Notes: generated by a model from the letters alone, not told the origin. A stretch of DNA of 64,000 nt from Streptomyces spiroverticillatus (GCA_014650415.1 BMUX01000002.1:738885-802884); one strand, 5' to 3'. Shown: positions 1 through 9,018, counted from the stretch's first letter. A program made the numbers and translations.

Positions 1-60
1 CCGTACGTACGACACCGGCAGCGCCCACCGCACGAGGGCATCCGCCTGTCCGGCCGCTCA

Positions 61-100
61 GCGCCTCAGCGCCTCAGCGCCTCAGCGCCTCAGCGCCTCA
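61..100. repeat. Five perfect tandem copies of an 8-bp unit
   Basis: The unit gcgcctca is repeated five times without mismatch, with degenerate partial copies on each side. On the minus strand each unit reads TGAGGCGC, and the copy at 93-100 supplies the TGA stop of the secreted protein gene at 98-688. Because the period is 8, successive TGAs fall in all three frames, so slippage in the array cannot extend the protein. Function unknown. Confidence 0.9.
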
Positions 101-688
101 GCCGATGATCCACCCCGCTGCCTCCATGAGGAAGACCGCCGCCTCCTCGTCCGAGTCGGCCTGGTTGTTCGCGTCCACGTCCCGTGCCGGAGGCGTGGTC
201 TTCGTCGCCGCATCGGAGGACCTGACCGTCTGCACCGCGGCGTCCTGGCCCTGCTTGAGGGCCTCGGGCGTCTTGGCGACCGCAAGCTGGGTGATCCGGT
301 TGGCCGCCTCCGCCACCTTCGCCGCCGCCTGCGCCGCGGCGACCGCGGTGGTGGCCGCCTGGGCCTCCTGGTAGAAGCGCACCGCGTCCGCCCGCGCCGC
401 ATCGGCCGCGGCCGTGTTCGGCGGGTCGACGAAGTAGTGCAGCGTCCGGGCCCGGAAGTCGGCGCTCAGCGCGCGCTTCTTGTGGCAGTCGAGCGCCTTC
501 GCCTCCTCGTCCGTCTCGTCGGCCGGCGTGCACAGCCACGGCGCGGCGTCCCCGAAGGCGACCCGCTCCACCGCGACCGCGTGAGCGGGCAGCGCCGCCG
601 CACCCATCGCCAGCCCGGCCACCGCGGCCAGCGCCGCCGCCCGCACTCCGCCTCGTACCACCGTTCGCTTCAGCACCTCGCACCACAT
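98..688 (-). CDS. Secreted hypothetical protein, Ala-rich helical
   Basis: This encodes 196 aa with an N-terminal signal peptide: basic KR and R residues, an Ala/Leu hydrophobic stretch, then an ALPAHA-type cleavage site near residue 36. The mature part has two Cys (around residues 52 and 68), then a long Ala-rich, probably helical segment (about 90-160) and an acidic C-terminus. No family was recognised. ATG at 688 sits directly against an AGAGGG sequence, so GTG at 676 is a plausible alternative start. It lies 146 bp downstream of the AftB/ZomB-like gene on the same strand and may be the last gene of that unit. Its stop lies inside an 8-bp tandem repeat. Confidence 0.7.
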   Translation of the reverse strand: MWCEVLKRTVVRGGVRAAALAAVAGLAMGAAALPAHAVAVERVAFGDAAPWLCTPADETDEEAKALDCHKKRALSADFRARTLHYFVDPPNTAAADAARADAVRFYQEAQAATTAVAAAQAAAKVAEAANRITQLAVAKTPEALKQGQDAAVQTVRSSDAATKTTPPARDVDANNQADSDEEAAVFLMEAAGWIIG

Positions 689-834
689 CCCTCTTCTGAG
701 AATCTCCCCGGACCGCTGCGCGCTCCGGGCTACGGTTCCCGCCCCACGTCAAGATCAGTTTCGGCACAGGCCGCGCCGCACTGCACGCCCACCGCGTCCA
801 CCCGGTGTCGGCGGGGCGCGTGTCCCCGCCGCCG

Positions 835-2793
835 CTACGTCAGGTCTCGGCGGCACAGCGCCCGCTCCGCCTCCCCGGGGTCCTGCGGAATCCGCAGCGC
901 GGTCCGTGCCCGGGCCCCGGTCAGGTTCGCCCAGAGCCGCCCGGCCGTGAGCGGCTCGCGCACCGCGGCCAGCAGCTCCGCGGGGCCGGGACAGGCCAGC
1001 GCCCGCCGCCCGGCGGCCACCGCGTCCCGTACGGAGTCCTGGTAGTTCTCGGCGTACGAACCGGGCACCGCGTAGTCGGCCATCAGCCACTCCCCCGACA
1101 GGGACTTCTCGTGGCCGGGCCGCCCGCGCTCCCCCATCTCCAGGTGCGAGGCGAGCGGCGAGGTGAGCCCGAGGGTGTCGACCGCGTGCCCGTCCAGCGG
1201 TACGAGTGCGCCGATGCTGCCCGCGTTCTGCCCCGACACCACCAGGTCGGTGCCGTGCTTCGGCAGCAGTTCGGTGCGCCCGTACAGCCAGGCCGCGTCC
1301 CCCCGGAAGAGCAGCGCGCGCGCCGGGCCGACGCCCTTGGCCCGCAGGTCCAGGGCCTCGCGCAGGGTGGGCGACGCCTTGTCGAGGGCCACGACGAACG
1401 GTTCCCCGTCCAGCGGGCGCTCGGTCGCGGTCGCCGCCGACCACCACAGGCGTTCGTCGGTGACCCCGCCGGGCCCGTAGCCGCCCCCGTACGAAGGACG
1501 CCACACCAGCGCGCTCAGCACCGCCCACACTCCGACCAGCGCGAGCGTCACCAGCATCGCGACGCGCGCCCGCGAGGCCCGGGCCGGCAGCGGCACCACC
1601 GTCACCGGCAGCACCAGCAGGAAGACCGCGGGCAGCAGCAGCCGGGCGTGCATGAAGTCGCCGCCCACCACCACGACGTATCCGGCACTCAGCAGCCCCG
1701 CCCCGAACGCGGTGCGCCGCAGCGTCTGCCGCGCCCGCGCCCGCACCCCCCTGACCTGGCCCGCGACCTGCGTCGTGCGGCCCGCGCGCCCCTCGTGGTG
1801 CACCACACCCACCGCGAAGGCCACCACGAGCAGCACCCCGACCAGGCCGAGCCAGTAGCTGCGCTCCAGGTCGACGACGTACCCGATGCCGCGGAGCACC
1901 TCGCTGGCCAGGCCCTCCTTGGCGACGGCACTGTTGGGCACGAGCATCCCGTAGTACGCCATGCGGAAGATCTCGTACGTCACGGGAAGCGCGAGCGCGC
2001 ACAATCCCGGCCGCCAGGCGCGCCGCCACGGCACATCGGCCAGCGACCGCAGCACCAGCAGCAGACACCCGGAAACCAGGGCCAGTTCGGGACGGACCAG
2101 CGGGCCGAGCCCCAGGAGCGCGGCCGGCAAGCCCAGCCGCACCCCCGTGGCCCGCTCCGGGAGCCCGGCGACCAGTGCCGTCAGCGCCCACCAGCACCAC
2201 CCGAGCCACGCCATCACCAGCGAGATCTCCAGCCCCGAGGTGGTGAAGTCCCAGAACGGCGGCAGCACCGCCACCACCAGGCACCCGGCGGGCAGCACCC
2301 GCACGGGCACCCCGCGCGCGGGCCCGTCGTCCGTCCCCGTTCCCAGGCCCACCAGCCGGACCGTGCCCAGGCACCCGAGCAGCAGCCCGAGCGGGGCGAG
2401 CAGCAGCCCGGCCAGCAGCGCCGCGTCCTCGGGCGCGAGGCCCGACACCCACGACAGGGCGGCCAGCAGCCAGGCCCAGGCGGGCGAGGTGACCGACTCG
2501 ACCCGTTCGCCCGCGTTGAACACGGGACCGTTCCCGGCCAGGATCTGCCGAACCGTGCGTACGACGATGAGGCCGTCGTCGGACATCCAGCGCCGCTGGA
2601 AGCCCATGAGCAGCAGCAGGGCAGGGGCCGTCAGCAGGGCGACCGCACGCAGCACGCGGGTGCCCCGCGGTCCCGGACCTGCCGCGACGGCCGCGCGGAC
2701 GGCGCCGGCCGCGCGGGCCGGTGCCGGGATCCGGGCGGTCCTGGGCGCGGCGGCGTCCGGGCCGGGAACGAGGGTGGCGACGGGTTTGGACAC
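835..2793 (-). CDS. GT-C-like membrane glycosyltransferase, AftB/ZomB-like (copy 1)
   Basis: This is a 652-aa polytopic membrane protein. A Pro/Ala-rich cytoplasmic N-terminus is followed by the first membrane segment (about 50-65), then a loop with RRWMSDDGL (Asp72, Asp73) and a TVRQILAGNG..NAGERVES block. Many Leu-rich helices follow, and then a C-terminal extracytoplasmic part. The double-Asp loop after the first helix is typical of GT-C glycosyltransferases. The overall pattern resembles proteins annotated as ZomB or terminal arabinofuranosyltransferase AftB, which use polyprenyl-phosphate sugar donors. Streptomyces lacks mycobacterial arabinogalactan, so the acceptor is unknown. The GTG start directly follows the epimerase stop codon (TAAGTG), implying translational coupling. 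A diverged paralogue lies at 3997-5913. Confidence 0.8.
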   Translation of the reverse strand: MSKPVATLVPGPDAAAPRTARIPAPARAAGAVRAAVAAGPGPRGTRVLRAVALLTAPALLLLMGFQRRWMSDDGLIVVRTVRQILAGNGPVFNAGERVESVTSPAWAWLLAALSWVSGLAPEDAALLAGLLLAPLGLLLGCLGTVRLVGLGTGTDDGPARGVPVRVLPAGCLVVAVLPPFWDFTTSGLEISLVMAWLGWCWWALTALVAGLPERATGVRLGLPAALLGLGPLVRPELALVSGCLLLVLRSLADVPWRRAWRPGLCALALPVTYEIFRMAYYGMLVPNSAVAKEGLASEVLRGIGYVVDLERSYWLGLVGVLLVVAFAVGVVHHEGRAGRTTQVAGQVRGVRARARQTLRRTAFGAGLLSAGYVVVVGGDFMHARLLLPAVFLLVLPVTVVPLPARASRARVAMLVTLALVGVWAVLSALVWRPSYGGGYGPGGVTDERLWWSAATATERPLDGEPFVVALDKASPTLREALDLRAKGVGPARALLFRGDAAWLYGRTELLPKHGTDLVVSGQNAGSIGALVPLDGHAVDTLGLTSPLASHLEMGERGRPGHEKSLSGEWLMADYAVPGSYAENYQDSVRDAVAAGRRALACPGPAELLAAVREPLTAGRLWANLTGARARTALRIPQDPGEAERALCRRDLT

Positions 2794-3948
2794 TTAGCCG
2801 TCCCTGTCCACCAACCGTGCGACGGCCTGGACGATCCGCTCGCTGGCGTGCCCGTCGCCGTACGGGGACGGGGTGACGGCGAGCCGGGCGTGCAGACCGG
2901 TGTCGGCGAGCATCGCGTCGGCCGCCTTGCCCAACTGCCTGCCGGGCTGCACCAGTTGGGCAAAGCCTGCCTGGATGGCCTCGGGCCGCTCGGTGGAGTT
3001 GCGCACGACCAGCAGCGGCTTCTTGAGCACCGTGCACTCCTCCTGCACGCCACCGGAGTCGGAGACCAGCAGACGGGCGTGGCGGGCCAGCGACAGGAAC
3101 TGCCGGTGGTCGACCGGGTCAACGGTGTGCAGCCGGTCCAGCGCGTCGCCGAGCCCGGCCCGCAGGGCGGCGCCCCGGGTGCGCGGGTGCAGCGGCATCA
3201 GCACCGGAAGCGGGAATTTGGCGAGCTCGGTGAGGATGGAGCGCAGCCGGTCCGCGTCGTCGGTGTTCTCCGGGCGGTGGATGGTGGCCAGCGCGTACGA
3301 GTCGGCCTGCAGGCCCACGTGCTCCAGGAACCGCAGCGAGTCCTCGACGGGCGGCAGCGAGAGCTGGACGGCCTCGACGATGGTGTTGCCGGTCAGCTCG
3401 ATGCGGTGCGGGTCGACGCCCTCGCCGAGCAGGTTGTTCATGGCGGTGGCGGTGGGCGCGCAGTGCAGGTCGGTGACGGTGCCCGCGACCCGGCGGTTGA
3501 TCTCCTCGGGCATGTTCCGGTCGTAGGAGCGCAGGCCCGCCTCGACGTGGACGACCGGGATGCCGCAGTAGTGGGCGGCCTGGGCGGCGGCGGAGACGGT
3601 GTTGGTGTCGCCCTGGACGACGACCGCGCTGGGGCGTTCCTCGGCGAACTGGTTGCCCAGGTCGGTGATCATCCGGGAGATCTGGATGATCTGCGAGGTG
3701 CCGCCGACGCCGCGCAGGGTGGCGTGCGGGGCGGGCATCCGGAACCCCGTGAAGAAGGTGTCCGTGAGGGAGGGGTCGTAGTGCTGGCCGGTGAAGACGA
3801 CCCGGCCGCGCGGCCCGAGGAGACGGCTGACCTGCGAGAGCTTGATGATCTCGGGTCGGGTGCCGAGGACTACGGTGACCGGGGGTCCATCGGGTCTGAT
3901 CAGCGTCTGGGTCCAGGGCACGGCCGCTGGCTGCGCGTTCAAGGGCAC
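2794..3948 (-). CDS. wecB: UDP-N-acetylglucosamine 2-epimerase (non-hydrolysing)
   Basis: This enzyme interconverts UDP-GlcNAc and UDP-ManNAc in the cytoplasm to supply an amino sugar for surface polysaccharide. The 384 residues carry the family motifs: GTRPEIIK (29-36), QGDTNTV (112-118), HVEAGLRS (134-141), PEEINR (147-152) and a late SDSGGVQEE nucleotide-binding motif. Length is normal. The start is GTG with no strong ribosome binding site, and the first 20 or so residues precede the fold proper. It sits between two paralogous AftB/ZomB-like membrane proteins with gaps of 48 bp and 0 bp, so the three form one operon. The context suggests a ManNAc-containing or related glycan. Confidence 0.93.
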   Translation of the reverse strand: MPLNAQPAAVPWTQTLIRPDGPPVTVVLGTRPEIIKLSQVSRLLGPRGRVVFTGQHYDPSLTDTFFTGFRMPAPHATLRGVGGTSQIIQISRMITDLGNQFAEERPSAVVVQGDTNTVSAAAQAAHYCGIPVVHVEAGLRSYDRNMPEEINRRVAGTVTDLHCAPTATAMNNLLGEGVDPHRIELTGNTIVEAVQLSLPPVEDSLRFLEHVGLQADSYALATIHRPENTDDADRLRSILTELAKFPLPVLMPLHPRTRGAALRAGLGDALDRLHTVDPVDHRQFLSLARHARLLVSDSGGVQEECTVLKKPLLVVRNSTERPEAIQAGFAQLVQPGRQLGKAADAMLADTGLHARLAVTPSPYGDGHASERIVQAVARLVDRDG

Positions 3949-3996
3949 CTCGTGGGGGGAGAAGGGATGGGGGGGGAGGTACGGCAGAGAGGTGGT

Positions 3997-5913
3997 TCAG
4001 GGGGTGCGGGGGGCGTCACGCACGGGGGTGGCGGAGGGCCGGTGGCCGTTCTTGGGATCCAGTGCGGGGGTGCCCTTGCTCGGGCAGAACTCCCTCACGG
4101 CGACGGCCGGTTCACGGGGGATGCGCAGCCGGGTGCGCTGGGCCGCGCCCACCAGGTTCCGCACGAAACGCTCTGCGGTGAGCGGCGCGGTGGTGGACTC
4201 CCGGAGCTCGGCGAGCCGCCCGCAGCCCAGCGCCCGGCGGGCGGCGGCGACGCTGCCCGGGCTGGCGGCGGGCTCCTCGCGGTAGCGGGTCAGGGCGTCC
4301 GGGCCGGGCAGTCCGGTGGCGGGGGCGGCGTACCGGGCGAACAGCCAGGCGTTGCCGAGGTACTTCTCCTGCCCGGGCCACCAGCCCATGACCGGCACGA
4401 GGTGCGCGGCGAGCGGGTCGCCGGCCCCCCACATGTCGGCGACGACGGTGTCCAGCGGGGCGGCGCTGCCCGCCGCACCGGCGAACCCGGCGGCGACCAC
4501 GGGCCGCTTCGCGCCCGAAGGCAGCGGCAGGGAGCGGTAGTTGCCCTGCGCGGGGCCCGCGTCGAAGTACCACAGGGCAGGTACGTGCGCCGCCCGGCCG
4601 AGCGCGGGGAAGGCGGCGCTCCAGGTGCGCTCGTCGGGGTGGCGGTCGCCGGTCGTCTGCACCATGTGGGCTCGGGCGTCGAAGAACCGGCCGTCCCCGC
4701 CGTCGTACGGAGCCCGCAACGGCGACGCGCTCAGCGCCGCCCACACGGCGAGCGCCGCGACCACCGTCACCAGCACCCGCCGCACCGGCAGCACCATCAC
4801 CGGGAGCAGCAGCGTGAACAGGGCGGGCAGGGCGGCGCGGGCGTGCAGTTGGTCGCCGCCCACCCGCCAGACGTAGAGCGCGAGCAGGCACCCGGCGAGC
4901 ACCGGCGCCGCGGCGAGGACGCTGCCCCTGCCCTGCCGCAACACCGTCGCCTCCAGCGGGGTGCGGCGCGGCGCGACCAGCTTGTCGGCGAAGGAGTAGA
5001 TCAGGCCCAGTCCGCCGAGCAGGACCAGCGGCAGCAGCATCCAGTACGAGTCGATGAAGTCCTCGAAGTAGAGGCGGCCGCGCTCGTGGTGCACGCCGGT
5101 GGCCTCGCGGGCGACGGCGGGCAGCGGCAGCAGCAGGCCGTAGTACCCGGCCCGGAGGATCTCGTACGAGACGGGCAGGGCCAGCGAGGCCCCCAGCAGC
5201 CCGAGCGCGGTGCGCCGGGCGGGCCGCAGCATCCACAGCAGCGCGCCGACGAACACCAGGGAGGTGAGCGTCAGCTCGGGCCGTACCAGCGGGCCGAGCC
5301 CGGCGACGACCGCGCAGAGGTACACAAGCCTGCCCTGCGGTGCTTCGAAGAGTTCGCCGGGGTGTCCTTGCGGGCGGCAGGCGACGAGCAGCCGCCAGGC
5401 CCCGGCGGTCCACAGGAACACCGCTCCGGTGTCGAGTCCGGCCGCGCTGAACTCCCACACGGGCGGCAGCGCGAGCAGCACCAGCAGCCCGGCGGGCAGC
5501 ATCGGCAGGGGGCGGCCGAGGAGGTGGCCGTGCAGGACGCGCGCGCCGTCGACGGCGAGCAGCAGTCCGGCGGCGGCCAGCAACAGGCCCAGCACGACGG
5601 CCAGTTGAGGGAGCCGGGCATCGGGCGTGAAGGCCCCGCCGGCGAGGAGCAGGCCCTGCCAGAGCGGACTGAGGAAGGCCTCCGCGCGCTCGCCCGCGTT
5701 GAGGACGAGCCCGTTCCCGGCGAGGAACTGCCGGACGGTGCGCAGGTGGACGAGGGTTTCGTCGGCGACCCAGCGACGCTTGAGCCCGATGAGGACCAGG
5801 GCGGCGGCCCCGCCGAGGGCCAGTGCCGTGTTCCACCAGGGGAGCAGACGGGCGGCGGGGCGAGGAGAGCCGTGGGTGGCGGATGCGGGAACCGCGTCTG
5901 CTCGGGCGACCAT
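3997..5913 (-). CDS. GT-C-like membrane glycosyltransferase, AftB/ZomB-like (copy 2)
   Basis: This encodes 638 aa and is paralogous to the protein at 835-2793. It shares the first-loop block with KRRWVADETL (Asp51, Glu52) and RTVRQFLAGNG..LNAGERAEA, about ten Leu/Ala/Val-rich helices, and a C-terminal extracytoplasmic region. Copy 1 has Asp-Asp where this copy has Asp-Glu, a conservative change at the presumed catalytic position. ATG at 5913 is chosen because GAGGAG lies about 8 bases upstream; the reading frame stays open another 55 codons but has no better site. It is first in an operon with the epimerase and copy 1. A membrane glycosyltransferase of unknown substrate is the likely role. 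Confidence 0.8.
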   Translation of the reverse strand: MVARADAVPASATHGSPRPAARLLPWWNTALALGGAAALVLIGLKRRWVADETLVHLRTVRQFLAGNGLVLNAGERAEAFLSPLWQGLLLAGGAFTPDARLPQLAVVLGLLLAAAGLLLAVDGARVLHGHLLGRPLPMLPAGLLVLLALPPVWEFSAAGLDTGAVFLWTAGAWRLLVACRPQGHPGELFEAPQGRLVYLCAVVAGLGPLVRPELTLTSLVFVGALLWMLRPARRTALGLLGASLALPVSYEILRAGYYGLLLPLPAVAREATGVHHERGRLYFEDFIDSYWMLLPLVLLGGLGLIYSFADKLVAPRRTPLEATVLRQGRGSVLAAAPVLAGCLLALYVWRVGGDQLHARAALPALFTLLLPVMVLPVRRVLVTVVAALAVWAALSASPLRAPYDGGDGRFFDARAHMVQTTGDRHPDERTWSAAFPALGRAAHVPALWYFDAGPAQGNYRSLPLPSGAKRPVVAAGFAGAAGSAAPLDTVVADMWGAGDPLAAHLVPVMGWWPGQEKYLGNAWLFARYAAPATGLPGPDALTRYREEPAASPGSVAAARRALGCGRLAELRESTTAPLTAERFVRNLVGAAQRTRLRIPREPAVAVREFCPSKGTPALDPKNGHRPSATPVRDAPRTP

Positions 5914-6146
5914 GCGCACTCCTCGGGACTGGACGGGGACGGAAGGCTGCCGGGCGGGGAGACGGGGGTGATGAGGACCGCCGTCTCCCCGGCCCGGAGG
6001 CCGACTTACGCACGCATCGCTGCGCTGAGGAGGGATACGGGGCCCGGCGCTCACGCGCAGGGGCCGCCCGGGGCACACGGGGGTGCCGGGGCTCGGCCGG
6101 GCCGGGGACGCACGGCGACGTGCGCGCGGGTCACCCGGCGGCAGGC

Positions 6147-6170
6147 CCGGGGTCCTTCACGGGACCCTGG
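6147..6170 (-). terminator. Hairpin downstream of the lectin gene
   Basis: This is a nine-base-pair stem with one G-U pair and a six-base loop. It lies just past the stop of the gene at 6177-7811 and before the operon starting at 5913. Confidence 0.6.
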
Positions 6171-6176
6171 GTGGGG

Positions 6177-7811
6177 TTACTTGATGCCGTGGCCCGGCTT
6201 GTGGCCGCCGCCGTCCGGCTTCGGCTTGGGCTTGTCCGACTTGTCGACCGTGGTGGTCGTGGTCGACGTGTTGTCCTTCAGGTTCGGGTCCGTCACGGTG
6301 GGCGGCGGGGTGACCTTGGCCGTGTTGACGACCTTGCCCGCACGGGACGCGGTGCCCGTGATCGTGAAGGTGACCTTGCCGCCGACGGGGACGTCGACCT
6401 TGGCGTTGATCTTGTTGCCCGAGCCGGAGGAGCCCGCACCGCACTTGGCGCCCATGCTCGCGGCGCACTTGTAGGTGACACCGAAGACCGGGGCCGGGAC
6501 GGTGTCGGCGACCATGGCGCCCATGGCGTTGGCCGGGCCCTTGTTGGTGACGGTCAGGGTGTAGGAGACCTTGCCGCCCTCCTTGACCTTGGCCGTGCCG
6601 GTCTTGACCATGCCGAGGTCCGCCGGGGCGTCGATGACGACGTTGCGGATCTCGTAGTTGCGGGTCGCACCACCGGTGGAGGCGCCGAAGCCGAGCTTCA
6701 GCGTCGACGGGAGGGCGGCCTGGCCCTTGCCCTTGGTGATGTCGAAGTCCTTGATGACGACCTTGCCGTTCAGCGTGACGGTGAGCTTGCCCTTGCCGTC
6801 GTAGCTGAGCTTGACCTTCTTGCCGGCGGCACGGTCGCCCTCGATGCCCGCGCCCGGCTTGGTGCCGGTCAGGTACTCGAAGCCGGTGTTCTTGTCGCCG
6901 GAGCCGCGCACCGACACCGAGTCGGGCGAGTAGCCCAGCGCGTTGTCGTAGCCGCCGAAGGGCTCGGTGCCGTGGCCGTTGCCGGCCGCGTCGCCCGCGT
7001 AGTTGCCGTACTCGTCGAAGCCGACGCCGATGTAACCACCGGTGACGCCCTCGCGCGGGGCCGGGCGGGGGTCGCCCGGCTTGCAGAAGGCGCAGGAGTA
7101 GCCGAGGCCGGGGCCGGTGGCGCCGGGCTCGGAGTCCTTGGCGCCGTCGATCAGGAAGGCGCTGAAGCCGTCGCCGTAGTGGTCGAAGCCGGTGTGGCCG
7201 TCGGAGAACTTCGTGCCGCCGTGGGCCGCGTAGTCGAACTCGACAGTGAAGCCCTGGGTGGAGGGGAACGCCTTCTGGAGGAGGGCGACGCCCTTCTTGT
7301 CGTTCTCGGCCGGGGTCAGCTGGAGCCAGCCGCCGTCCAGCTTCGCGGAACCGGCGAGCTTCCAGTCCGGGGCGGAGGCACCGGAGAAGGTCTCCTTGAC
7401 CGGGAACGGGGAGGCCATGGCGGCCTTGTTCGCGATGCCCGCGGTCGGGTTCTGCGCGGCGAGCTCGCGGACCTGGTCGACCAGGATCTGCGCGGTGCGG
7501 TTGCGGACCCGGTCGTTGCCCGGAGCGCCTCGGTCCATCTCGGCGAAGGCAGCGGCGATCACCGGGTTGTCCTTGGCCATCCGGGCCTTGGTCTCGGCGG
7601 TGATCTTGGCGGCCATCTTCTTGGCCACGTCGGCGATGGGGTTGCCGTCGTCGTGCTTGACGGCCTTGACCGTCTTGGCGTCCACAGCCGCCGTGTCCGC
7701 GAAGGCGGGGGTGGACATGAAGGCCGAGAGGGCCAGGGAGCCGGTGACGACCGCGGCGGGGAGGCGGCGGGTCACCCGCTTCGTGCTGCGGACTGCTGAA
7801 CTGGCTGACAC
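6177..7811 (-). CDS. Secreted L-type lectin / DUF11 protein
   Basis: This encodes 544 aa from GTG at 7811, chosen for the GGAGA seven bases upstream and because a signal peptide follows immediately (RRLPAAVVTG..., cleavage after AFA near residue 39). Residues about 40-135 are a helical linker. Residues about 138-395 look like a bacterial legume-type lectin, with the calcium/sugar-site-like segments GFDHYGDGFSAFL and GYIGVGFDEYGNY. Residues about 397-510 are a DUF11 Ig-like domain with two Cys. The tail is Lys/Pro/Gly/His-rich (HKPGHGIK) and has no membrane anchor, unlike the neighbouring DUF11 proteins whose linkers carry similar HKPGH motifs. It probably binds a surface glycan, possibly the one made by the adjacent genes. 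Confidence 0.85.
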   Translation of the reverse strand: MSASSAVRSTKRVTRRLPAAVVTGSLALSAFMSTPAFADTAAVDAKTVKAVKHDDGNPIADVAKKMAAKITAETKARMAKDNPVIAAAFAEMDRGAPGNDRVRNRTAQILVDQVRELAAQNPTAGIANKAAMASPFPVKETFSGASAPDWKLAGSAKLDGGWLQLTPAENDKKGVALLQKAFPSTQGFTVEFDYAAHGGTKFSDGHTGFDHYGDGFSAFLIDGAKDSEPGATGPGLGYSCAFCKPGDPRPAPREGVTGGYIGVGFDEYGNYAGDAAGNGHGTEPFGGYDNALGYSPDSVSVRGSGDKNTGFEYLTGTKPGAGIEGDRAAGKKVKLSYDGKGKLTVTLNGKVVIKDFDITKGKGQAALPSTLKLGFGASTGGATRNYEIRNVVIDAPADLGMVKTGTAKVKEGGKVSYTLTVTNKGPANAMGAMVADTVPAPVFGVTYKCAASMGAKCGAGSSGSGNKINAKVDVPVGGKVTFTITGTASRAGKVVNTAKVTPPPTVTDPNLKDNTSTTTTTVDKSDKPKPKPDGGGHKPGHGIK

Positions 7812-8026
7812 TTGCTGTCTCCAAGAGGTGGTTTTCCGACAGTGCGTCCGCCGCCCCCTGCGCACCCAGGAGTGAGAGCACGAACACACTTGGTGATCTT
7901 TCCGTGCTCTGCATATCAACATCCGGGGATGAATATGCTGATTTCTATAGCATTTCGCCCCCTAATGGACATATCGGTTACTTGCATCGGCCTAACGCGC
8001 CCTCGGCGCGGTCCGGACGCGCGAAA

Positions 8027-8057
8027 GGCGGCACCTGACGTTTCGTCAGATACCGCC
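8027..8057 (-). terminator. Hairpin downstream of the tail-anchored secreted protein
   Basis: Arms of 14 bases with two mismatches enclose a TTT loop. It lies 16 bp past the stop of the gene at 8074-8754. Confidence 0.7.
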
Positions 8058-8073
8058 CCGGCCCCGGTCCGTG

Positions 8074-8754
8074 TCAGACCGCGATGCGCACTCCCCGCCC
8101 GCTCTGCCGCCGCCGCGCGTACACGACCGCACCGGCACCGGCCGCCGCCACCAGGATCCACGGGTCGACGAGGGGGATCTCGTCGGGGGGAACCACCGTG
8201 AAGGAGGCCTTGTCGACGTACGCGACCTGTCCGCCGCCGCCGCCGTTGTTGCGGGGGTCCCAGAAGTTCGTCTCGCCCGTGAAGATGTCCGCCTCCCCGG
8301 TCTGCGCGTCCTGCGGGACCTTGTACTGGATCTGGATGACGGCCCGGTCGCCCGGGTTCCACGGCTTGCCGTCCCGGTCGTCCGGGTCGTCCGCGTAGTA
8401 GCAGCCAGCCTCCGGATTACTGGCGTCCCCGCCGTCGAGGTCGAGCCACCCCGCCGGGCAGGTGTAGGTCGTGTACCACGAGGGGTAGGAGCTGGTGGCT
8501 TTGGGCCCGTTGAGCAGGATCTTGACGGTCTCCATGGCCGTGTCCGAGTCATTGGTGACCGTGAGCACACCGTTCACGGACTGCCCCGGAGCGACCCGCT
8601 GACCGCTCGGGCTGAGGGTCGCGAGCACCCCTCGCCCGGCCCTGACCGCGTTCGGCTCGGCCGGCGGCTGCCCCCGCTCCGCGGCCACCCCCGCTCCGGC
8701 GGGGCCGAGCAAGGCCCCCAGCAGCACGGCAGCGACGACAGGCCTACGCATCAT
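8074..8754 (-). CDS. Secreted tail-anchored surface protein, possible sortase/exosortase-type substrate
   Basis: This encodes 226 aa. ATG at 8754 has GGAG seven bases upstream and opens a clear signal peptide (RRPVVAAVLLGALLGPAGAGVAA). The mature protein (about 30-185) has a beta-rich domain (SVNGVLTVTNDSDTAMETVKI) and Cys/Asp/Gly-rich loops, including YYADDPDDRDG. The C-terminus is tripartite: PPDEIPLVDP, a very short hydrophobic stretch (about 15 residues), then ARRRQ. That layout is typical of proteins processed by sortases or exosortases, but no LPxTG/LAxTG motif is present. The gene is single, between the two DUF11 giants and the lectin gene. Its upstream region shares a 78-bp element with the gene at 9019-12174. 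No family was recognised. Confidence 0.75.
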   Translation of the reverse strand: MMRRPVVAAVLLGALLGPAGAGVAAERGQPPAEPNAVRAGRGVLATLSPSGQRVAPGQSVNGVLTVTNDSDTAMETVKILLNGPKATSSYPSWYTTYTCPAGWLDLDGGDASNPEAGCYYADDPDDRDGKPWNPGDRAVIQIQYKVPQDAQTGEADIFTGETNFWDPRNNGGGGGQVAYVDKASFTVVPPDEIPLVDPWILVAAAGAGAVVYARRRQSGRGVRIAV

Positions 8755-8803
8755 GTTTTCTCCAACGGAAGGGGCCGACAGGCGAACGGCTCGCAGGGGC
8801 GGT

Positions 8804-8881
8804 CCGACCGTAGGTCGCCGCCATGCGTCAACCGCGCGCAGACACCCGTACCCCCATCGCTTGCACCCGGCAAGATCAATG
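8804..8881 (-). promoter_or_regulatory. Shared 78-bp upstream element, copy A
   Basis: This lies upstream of the gene at 8074-8754 and aligns without gaps to 12212-12289. Conserved blocks on the plus strand are ccgaccgtagg, cgccg, gacacccgta and cttgcacccgg at identical spacing, with variable sequence between. It is a candidate promoter plus operator controlling two surface-protein genes. Confidence 0.6.
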
Positions 8882-8943
8882 TTGCCACTAGCCTGACGAA
8901 CCGTCATTAGGACTATGGGACCGGGTAGTTGGGGCATACGAGA

Positions 8944-8973
8944 GCGCCCGCACCGGAAACCCGGCACGGGCGC
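8944..8973 (-). terminator. Hairpin downstream of DUF11 surface protein 1
   Basis: A 13-base stem has one two-base internal mismatch and a four-base loop. It lies 45 bp past the stop at 9019. Confidence 0.6.
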
Positions 8974-9018
8974 CCCGCAGGCCGCTCAGTCAGTCACGGA
9001 CCGACGGAGCGCCTGACC

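Noticed and set aside
61..100. CRISPR-like repeat
   Set aside because: Units are 8 bp with no spacers and no cas genes nearby.
805..6474. Very long plus-strand open frame of 1889 codons
   Set aside because: Antisense to four well-supported genes; the product is low-complexity Gly/Arg/Pro/Gln/His, the usual shadow of high-GC codons.
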